Assembly (NCBI GenBank): GCA_964215915.1
Contig: CAXPEB010000076.1
Span: forward strand, 1 to 28,936
DNA length: 28,936 nt
From: UBA8524 sp964215915
GTDB lineage: Bacteria > Bacteroidota > Bacteroidia > UBA8524
Direction: 5' to 3'
The notes below the pieces were generated by a model. That model did no database searches. It was not told where the DNA came from and was given only the letters and a program-made list of their open reading frames with translations. A program made the translations under genes and the position numbers. Below, one piece after another: positions 23,740 to 28,936 of this stretch (its first letter is position 1; the number at the start of each line of letters is the position of its first letter).

Positions 23740-24801
23740 TCAGCGTACCAGCACTTTCTGCACGCTCTTACTTCCGTCGGCGGTAATTAGTTTAATAAAG
23801 TAGACACCGGAAGGCCAGTCGAAGCGAATACCTTCCCCGGTACGCGTGAATTCCATCTGCCGTCCATCCAGGGCATACACCTCTACCGATTCCACTGACT
23901 CATGCAGGTTCAACCGGTTTTGTGTTGGGTTGGGGTAGCACAACTGAGAGAAGGAATGTGGGCCCTCCACTGCGGTGGAACCTCCGCCGCCACCTCCTCC
24001 ACCGCCGCCGCTCTGCTTCGGCTCCAGGTTGAGGTAACGGGCCTGGGCGGGAACAAACATGCCGCCTACTTCCGTACCGGTAATTTCGGCAACCGGGCTA
24101 TGGTGTTCCAGGCTCAGCCAGCGGTATTCCACACGGTGGCTGGGGAACCCGAATTTGGTGAACTGGGTTTCAATGGTATCGGACCCGATAATATCCGAGC
24201 GGACCATCAGGCATTCGAGGGTATCGGTAACCACCACTACTTTTCCGTATCCCAATACTTCAGTAATGCGGTACCCCGACTGCTGGTAGGCGCCCACCAG
24301 GGGCAGGCTTACTTTAACGCGGAAGGGCGTGCTGTCGCGGTCCTGGTATTCCAGCGGGAAACGAAACACCACATCTTCCTGCTGGTAGTTTCCCGCCATA
24401 GGAGCCGGCACCAGGCTAATCTTAAAGCCAATTCCCTCAATGCGGTAAGAAGTAGCGTTGCTTGAATAAAACTGATATACGTCCTCAAGCTGAAACTGCC
24501 CCAAACCCACATTCTCCGAAACCAGCTTACCTACGGTATTGAAAAAATAGAAGGCATAGGGAGTCTTCAGCGAACTTTTGTATTCATCGAGTTGTGTAAC
24601 CGGAGAAGAAGCCTGGGGAAACACCCAGAAACGGTTGGCTCCGGTTATGGAAGTGAGGGAGGAATAATTCACCGCAGCTGCCGTAACGTAACGGAAGGTA
24701 TCGTTAGCCTTTGGCATCTGCGACGAGGTAACCGTAATTTGGGCAGAGGCGGAAAGCGCCATGCTGATCAAGGCGATTCCTAGAGCGGTTGGTTTGAGCA
24801 T
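23740..24801 (-). CDS. T9SS cargo protein with poly-Gly linker
   Basis: 353 residues from ATG 24801. The signal peptide (ALGIALISMALSASAQ) precedes a ~240-residue domain I do not recognise; it opens ITVTSSQMPKANDTFRYVTA and contains several aromatic beta-like strands. A run of ten glycines (about 264-273) joins it to a type A T9SS C-terminal sorting domain: CYPNPTQNRLNLHESVESVE, VYALDGRQM, then WPSGVYFIKLITADGSKSVQ. It should be exported by Sec, moved across the outer membrane by T9SS, and attached or released on cleavage of the C-terminal domain. A TAnnTTTG box lies 5 nt before the ATG. I cannot assign an enzymatic role. Confidence 0.88.
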   Translation of the reverse strand: MLKPTALGIALISMALSASAQITVTSSQMPKANDTFRYVTAAAVNYSSLTSITGANRFWVFPQASSPVTQLDEYKSSLKTPYAFYFFNTVGKLVSENVGLGQFQLEDVYQFYSSNATSYRIEGIGFKISLVPAPMAGNYQQEDVVFRFPLEYQDRDSTPFRVKVSLPLVGAYQQSGYRITEVLGYGKVVVVTDTLECLMVRSDIIGSDTIETQFTKFGFPSHRVEYRWLSLEHHSPVAEITGTEVGGMFVPAQARYLNLEPKQSGGGGGGGGGGSTAVEGPHSFSQLCYPNPTQNRLNLHESVESVEVYALDGRQMEFTRTGEGIRFDWPSGVYFIKLITADGSKSVQKVLVR

Positions 24802-24806
24802 ACGAT

Positions 24807-24814
24807 CAAAGTTA
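24807..24814 (-). promoter_or_regulatory. -7 box (TAnnTTTG) of the T9SS cargo gene
   Basis: The minus strand reads TAACTTTG, a perfect match, 5 nt before the ATG at 24801. No TTTG is found at the usual -33 spacing. Confidence 0.5.
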
Positions 24815-24996
24815 AACAATTGAAGGTATCCGGATGCCATCCTACGAAAACACTTAGACCAATGCAATCCCGGCAGTCAGCAGAAACAGGGAGGCCGTCA
24901 AGAAAACAGGCCTTTCGGTAAACGTATCCTCTTCCTCCGTTTGTGGCTGTATTTATTTTGCGGGAAAAGACCATATTCGTACGGCATATTCAACCT

Positions 24997-26262
24997 ATGA
25001 AAAACCCGGCGGTAAGTTTCATTTTTATCACCCTCCTGCTTGATGTGATCGGGCTGGGCATTATTATCCCCGTTATTCCCAATCTTATTGTGGAATTGAC
25101 GGGTGTGGAACTCAGCGAGGCCTCGCGCTACGGAGGCATCCTGCTTTTCGTATATGCCCTGGTACAGTTTGTTTGTGCCCCCATTGTAGGGGCCCTGAGC
25201 GACCGCTATGGCCGGCGACCGGTATTGTTGCTCAGCCTGTTTGGCTTCGGACTTGATTACCTGCTCCTGGCCGTGGCCCCCACTTATTCCTGGCTTTTTG
25301 TGGGACGGATACTGGCCGGATTGTTCGGTGCCAGCTTCACTACCTGCTCGGCGTATATCGCAGATGTGTCTACTCCGGAGAACAAAGCCCAGAATTTCGG
25401 GATGATCGGGGTGGCTTTTGGGATCGGGTTCATCCTGGGGCCCTTTTTCGGCGGACTGCTCGGACAGTTCGGAACACGGGTTCCTTTTTATGCTTCCGCC
25501 TGTGTGAGCCTGCTTAACATGATCTATGGCTACTTCATCCTTCCGGAATCCCTGTCTAAAGAGAACCGCAGGGCTTTCGACTGGAAACGGGCCAATCCGG
25601 CAGGCACGCTGATGAAGATCTTCCGCTTCCCGAAACTCAATGCCATGCTCTTCGGGCTGTTTTTCGTTTATATCGCCTCCCATGCGGTACAATCTACCTG
25701 GAACTACTTCACCATGGACCAGTTCTCCTGGGATGAAAAAATGGTAGGATACTCCCTGGGCTTCGTCGGATTGCTTTCTGCCCTGGTGCAGGGGCTGCTC
25801 ATTCGTATTGCCATTCCCCGGCTGGGTCAGAAACGCGCCATCCTGGTGGGTTTTCTCTTTTATATTTTCGGATTGATCCTGTTTGCTTTTGCTACGGAGG
25901 GATGGATGATGTTTGCCATCCTGGTACCCTATTGCCTCGGAGGTATCGCCGGACCGGCCATACAGGGACTGATGTCGGACCTTGTCGGAAAGAATGAGCA
26001 AGGCGAATTGCAGGGTGCCATTTCCGCTATGATGAGCCTTTCGCTGATCGTGGGTCCGCTGCTGATGACCACTGTCTATGCCGAATTTGCTTCCAGCGAC
26101 GCTGCTTTCACCTTTCCGGGCGCAGCCTTTATGGTGGGAGCTATCATGGCCCTTACCAGCCTGGTCTTGCTAATGCGGGCCATGCGCAATGCACAACCTG
26201 TTGCGAAAGGGTATGAAGGGAATACGGAAACGGGGGTACAGGCCGGTGTTCAGGAAGGGTGA
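24997..26262 (+). CDS. TetA-like MFS efflux transporter
   Basis: 421 residues from ATG 24997; a GTG at 24943 gives an 18-residue extension unlike the family. Helix 1 reads FIFITLLLDVIGLGIIIPVI, the TetA-type start with its conserved Asp. Loop 2-3 is GALSDRYGRRPVLLLSL, the standard motif A with an intact Asp and Arg, and helix 5 has GVAFGIGFILGPFFGGLLG (motif C of antiporters). The match is to the TCR/Tet DHA1 group, which exports small molecules in exchange for protons. Housekeeping relatives are common in environmental Bacteroidota, so tetracycline resistance should not be assumed. No adjacent TetR regulator. Confidence 0.88.
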   Translation: MKNPAVSFIFITLLLDVIGLGIIIPVIPNLIVELTGVELSEASRYGGILLFVYALVQFVCAPIVGALSDRYGRRPVLLLSLFGFGLDYLLLAVAPTYSWLFVGRILAGLFGASFTTCSAYIADVSTPENKAQNFGMIGVAFGIGFILGPFFGGLLGQFGTRVPFYASACVSLLNMIYGYFILPESLSKENRRAFDWKRANPAGTLMKIFRFPKLNAMLFGLFFVYIASHAVQSTWNYFTMDQFSWDEKMVGYSLGFVGLLSALVQGLLIRIAIPRLGQKRAILVGFLFYIFGLILFAFATEGWMMFAILVPYCLGGIAGPAIQGLMSDLVGKNEQGELQGAISAMMSLSLIVGPLLMTTVYAEFASSDAAFTFPGAAFMVGAIMALTSLVLLMRAMRNAQPVAKGYEGNTETGVQAGVQEG

Positions 26263-26276
26263 TCCCTTTCTTGTTT
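26255..26276 (+). terminator. Weak terminator overlapping the end of the Tet-type MFS gene
   Basis: AAGGG (26255-26259) pairs with CCCTT (26264-26268) across a TGAT loop that includes the stop codon; TTCTTGTTT follows. The stem is short (5 bp), so this is tentative. The gap to the convergent namZ gene is only 12 nt. Confidence 0.3.
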
Positions 26277-27435
26277 AAGGATATAACAAATACCGGCTCC
26301 TCATTTTCCGGTAAGCCTGCAGGTCGTTTTCCCAGCTTTCCCGGATCTCTTTTTCGGGCACTCCATCAAGGATTTGCCGGCGTAATGTATCGGTACCGGC
26401 CAGCTTTTCGAAAAAGTCATTAAAAAACTTCTGCTTCTCCGAAGAAGCATGATAAGCCCGTATCAGGTAACTCAGGTCCAGTCTGTCCATACGAAAACTC
26501 GTATCATACAGCTTACCCCGGAAAGAATGCCCAAAACACAAACGATCCTCATAAGGAGGATGCGGCGCACTGCCCGGCATCGCCACCGGCCGGAAGCTGG
26601 TATCCCAATCGCCCATCAGAAACGGACTCCCGAATACCTGGAAAGGAGCTCCGGTCCCACGTCCCACACTCACACTTGTCCCTTCGAAAAAACACAACGA
26701 AGGATAAAGGGCAATACTTAAGGAATTGGGCAGGTTGGGTGAAGGAGGCACCGGCAGTACATAAGGCATATCATGCCGGTAGTTTTCCATCTCCATCACC
26801 TCCAGGTTGCAGCGCAGCCCGGCTCCAAGCCAGCCTTCCTCATTGAGCATGATGGCATACTCCCCTACCGTCAGGCCATGCAATACCGGAATGGGATCCA
26901 TCCCTACAAAAGATTCAAATCCCGGCTTCAGAACCGGACCATCCACAATATGTCCATTGGGGTTAGGTCGGTCGAGAACCAGTACCGGGATTTCAAGCTC
27001 GGCACAGGCACGCATTACATAATGCAGGGTAGAGATGTATGTATAGAAGCGGGCTCCTACATCCTGGATGTCGAAAACTACCAACCCTACTCCCCTCAGG
27101 TCATTGGGTGTGGGTTTTTTATGATCGCCATACAGGGAGATCACCGGGATGCCGGTAACAGGATCCAAGCCCGATTTTACCTTCTCTCCGGCCCCGTGGT
27201 TTCCGCGGATTCCATGTTCCGGGGCAAACAGACACCGTATCCGGATAGTATGATCCAGGAGGGTATCCACCAGGTGGCGGTCGCCTACCCGGCTTGTCTG
27301 GTTCACTACCAGGGCCACATCACGGTCGCGCAGAAAAGGCAGGTAGTCATGGATACGTTCGGCTCCGGTATGGAATTGTGCCCGGGCCGGAAAGAGCATG
27401 AGGAGGAAGACAGAAAGAAAAAAAGTTTTGTGCAT
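26275..27435 (-). CDS. namZ: Exo-beta-N-acetylmuramidase NamZ (DUF1343)
   Basis: 386 residues with a signal peptide (FLSVFLLMLFPARAQ). Family hallmarks are LFAPEHGIRGNHGAGEKVKS, VVFDIQDVGARFYTYISTLH, LDRPNPNGHIVDGP and CFFEGTSVSVGRGTGAPFQV. This is the DUF1343 family, in which NamZ of Bacillus subtilis and Tannerella forsythia was shown to remove terminal N-acetylmuramic acid from peptidoglycan fragments. The predicted site is the periplasm, feeding cell-wall recycling or salvage. The gene is divergent from an ABC permease gene with only 38 nt between start codons, and convergent with the Tet-type MFS gene. No mur recycling genes are seen in the window. Confidence 0.93.
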   Translation of the reverse strand: MHKTFFLSVFLLMLFPARAQFHTGAERIHDYLPFLRDRDVALVVNQTSRVGDRHLVDTLLDHTIRIRCLFAPEHGIRGNHGAGEKVKSGLDPVTGIPVISLYGDHKKPTPNDLRGVGLVVFDIQDVGARFYTYISTLHYVMRACAELEIPVLVLDRPNPNGHIVDGPVLKPGFESFVGMDPIPVLHGLTVGEYAIMLNEEGWLGAGLRCNLEVMEMENYRHDMPYVLPVPPSPNLPNSLSIALYPSLCFFEGTSVSVGRGTGAPFQVFGSPFLMGDWDTSFRPVAMPGSAPHPPYEDRLCFGHSFRGKLYDTSFRMDRLDLSYLIRAYHASSEKQKFFNDFFEKLAGTDTLRRQILDGVPEKEIRESWENDLQAYRKMRSRYLLYP

Positions 27436-27473
27436 TTTTGAGGTTTATTCAGAAACCGCGCCGCAACGAAAAT

Positions 27474-28697
27474 ATGCAATTCACCCTTTTCACCGCCCGT
27501 CGGCTTGCACTCGGACATAAATCCTTCTCCGCATCCATCATCCGACTTGGTATTGCTGCAGTTGCGATTTCAGTGGCGGTGATGATCCTGGCGGTGGGAA
27601 TCATGAGTGGATACAAGCGTGAGATTACGGAAAAGATCACCGGATTCAATGCCCACCTGCTCATCAATGCACTGGATTTTAACAAATCATACGAGGCCCG
27701 TCCTATCCCGGCTGACGAAGATTACCTGAAACAGATACAGGCACACCCGGATGTGCTGAATACCCAGGTATTCATCCAAAAAGCAGGTATCATCAAAACG
27801 GATGAGTTCATCGAAGGCGTGATCCTCAAGGGCATCGGAAATGACTACGACACCCGTTTCCTGGAAAAAACCCTGCAAAGGGGCAGGTTACCCGAACTGA
27901 GCGACAGTACGGCGAGTGACGAGATCGCGCTGAGCCGCTTTACGGCAAATAAGCTCAAGCTGGATACGGGACAAAAGGTTACGGTAATTTTCATTCAAAG
28001 CGAAGGACAGCCGGTACGCATTCGCCGCTTTACGATCACGGGAATCTTTGAAACCGGCCTCGATAACTACGACAAAACGTATGGCATCGTTGATCTCCGG
28101 CACCTGCGCCGCCTGTATGGGTGGGGCGAGAACCAGGTGGAAGGAATTGAAATCCGGGTAAAGGATTTTTCGCGTATCGATGCGCTGAGCTCGGAGATAG
28201 AACCCCTGGTGCCACCGGTATACGAAGTTCAGAATGCCCGGGAACTGAGACCACAGATCTTCGACTGGCTCTCGCTGCTGGACACCAATGTGCTGATCAT
28301 CCTGGTTTTGATGATCGTGGTAGCCGCCATCAACATCATTACCTCCCTGCTTATCCTGATCCTGGAAAGAACGAACATGATTGGGATCTTCAAAGCAATG
28401 GGCGCCAGCAACCGGCAGATCAGGAGGATTTTTTTATGGAAAGCCGCCTACCTGGTCTTTCTTGGCTTGTTGTATGGAAATGTCGCCGGATTAGGTCTGG
28501 GAATGCTCCAGCAAACCACACAGATATTCAAGCTGGATCCGGGCTCCTATTACCTGAATCACGTGCCTTTTGACAGCATAAGCTGGCATATGCTGGCCAT
28601 CAATGCCGGCACTTTCCTTTTCTGCCTGATCAGCCTTTTGCTTCCTGCCCGGCTCGTAAGCCGGATCAGACCGGTAAAAGCGATACGGTTTAATTGA
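27474..28697 (+). CDS. ABC permease of the LolC/LolE (FtsX) type
   Basis: 407 residues from ATG 27474; a TTG at 27438 would overlap the short divergent region. The N-terminus reads FTLFTARRLALGHKSFSASI, then one membrane helix (IAAVAISVAVMILAVGIM), MSGYKREITEKITGFNAHLL as in LolC/E, a large periplasmic domain, and three C-terminal helices (VLIILVLMIVVAAINIITSL; KAAYLVFLGLLYGNVAGLGL; AGTFLFCLISLLLPARLV) ending RPVKAIRFN. It likely extracts lipoproteins or another substrate from the inner membrane together with a LolD-type ATPase. The ATPase gene is not next to it in this window; the one at 17197 has its own permease. Confidence 0.9.
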   Translation: MQFTLFTARRLALGHKSFSASIIRLGIAAVAISVAVMILAVGIMSGYKREITEKITGFNAHLLINALDFNKSYEARPIPADEDYLKQIQAHPDVLNTQVFIQKAGIIKTDEFIEGVILKGIGNDYDTRFLEKTLQRGRLPELSDSTASDEIALSRFTANKLKLDTGQKVTVIFIQSEGQPVRIRRFTITGIFETGLDNYDKTYGIVDLRHLRRLYGWGENQVEGIEIRVKDFSRIDALSSEIEPLVPPVYEVQNARELRPQIFDWLSLLDTNVLIILVLMIVVAAINIITSLLILILERTNMIGIFKAMGASNRQIRRIFLWKAAYLVFLGLLYGNVAGLGLGMLQQTTQIFKLDPGSYYLNHVPFDSISWHMLAINAGTFLFCLISLLLPARLVSRIRPVKAIRFN

Positions 28698-28787
28698 TTC
28701 ACTGCAAGCTATTCTGTTACAGGTATTACCTGGATTAATCTCTGTGAGCAGCCACTTCGACTTTTCGATCGTTGTGTTCTTTCCTGG

Positions 28788-28821
28788 ATGCCCATTTTTT
28801 ACTTGTCTAAAAAATGGGTAT
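28788..28821. repeat. Strong stem-loop after the LolC/E-type gene
   Basis: CCCATTTTTTA (28791-28801) pairs perfectly with TAAAAAATGGG (28808-28818) around a 6-nt loop. Adding a G-T pair and two A-T pairs extends the stem to 14 bp (28788-28821). It lies in a 239-nt gene-less stretch (28698-28936). It may be a terminator for the permease gene or the end of an inserted element; it lacks a separate T tract. Confidence 0.5.
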
Positions 28822-28870
28822 TCAAAAAAGTTGACGTGTTCTCATGCTCCACAACTTATTGACTTATTCC

Positions 28871-28882
28871 CATTCCGGAATG
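28871..28882. repeat. Perfect 12-bp palindrome and adjacent small stem
   Basis: CATTCCGGAATG is a perfect palindrome. It is followed at once by a second stem, GCCTTT (28882-28887) / AAAGGC (28896-28901). They lie in the same gene-less right end. A binding site or the edge of a mobile element are both possible; nothing else is recognised there. Confidence 0.3.
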
Positions 28883-28936
28883 CCTTTTCAACCGTAAAGG
28901 CTACAATAGTCGTAAACAAAAAATCCCCGCCTTTCG

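Noticed and set aside
24898..26001. A 367-codon minus-strand open frame opposite the Tet-type MFS gene
   Set aside because: It is a shadow of a clear MFS protein. Its translation is rich in His, Gln, Lys and Gly, with no membrane or domain pattern.
28842..28934. Minus-strand partial ORF of about 30 codons at the right edge
   Set aside because: It is too short and without a recognised family. It is kept only as an observation for when flanking sequence is available.
1..28936. CRISPR array, rRNA, prophage or defence island
   Set aside because: No regularly spaced short repeats, rRNA signatures, phage structural genes or known defence genes were seen on either strand.

Overview
The window looks like chromosomal DNA of a member of the Bacteroidota. 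The signs are a type IX secretion (T9SS) C-terminal sorting domain, repeated TAnnTTTG promoter boxes of the Bacteroidota sigma factor, the long form of signal peptidase I, a Cys-rich CxxC/membrane protein of a kind common in the phylum, and LytTR regulation of an ABC exporter. Genus cannot be fixed from the sequence. Base composition is mixed over most of the window; about the first 450 bases are clearly more AT-rich.

Layout. Positions 1-1010 are an accessory scar: the 3' end of an unknown AT-rich gene with a terminator, the last 57 codons of an IS3-type transposase, and two near-identical 83-bp repeats. The scar stops at a tRNA-Ser(UGA) gene on the minus strand. Next on the minus strand is a translationally coupled operon, mltG - hotdog thioesterase - yihY/brkB-like. 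Divergent from it on the plus strand is dapB-lepB. A minus-strand group follows (small lipoprotein, free methionine-R-sulfoxide reductase, MFS transporter), then a plus-strand group (CxxC membrane protein, VOC protein, M23 peptidase, TfoX-N protein). A tetR-MFS efflux operon has an operator palindrome next to its promoter. It is divergent from a soluble GAF histidine kinase and a FAD-dependent oxidoreductase.

Positions 14356-20237 hold a compact six-gene minus-strand operon: periplasmic adaptor lipoprotein, FtsX/MacB-type permease, ATPase, LytS-type kinase, LytTR response regulator and an AI-2E-family membrane protein. Gene joints are mostly overlaps or gaps of 3 nt. I read it as an exporter with its own two-component system. 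Upstream of it are a TPR-containing membrane histidine kinase with a lipobox, a secreted WG-repeat protein and a T9SS cargo protein with a ten-glycine linker. The right end has a Tet-type MFS efflux protein, a NamZ-type exo-muramidase and an ABC permease of the LolC/E type.

Themes. Cell-wall enzymes recur (MltG, M23 peptidase, NamZ; DapB supplies diaminopimelate), as do envelope export and small-molecule efflux. At five genes a perfect TAnnTTTG box, and at a sixth a one-mismatch box with a well-spaced TTTG, lies only 4-7 nt before the start codon, so leaderless or nearly leaderless mRNAs are predicted. I found no CRISPR array, rRNA, phage module or clearly new multi-gene defence system. The strongest candidates for something undescribed are the six-gene exporter/sensor operon, the CxxC membrane protein and the repeat scar at the tRNA.
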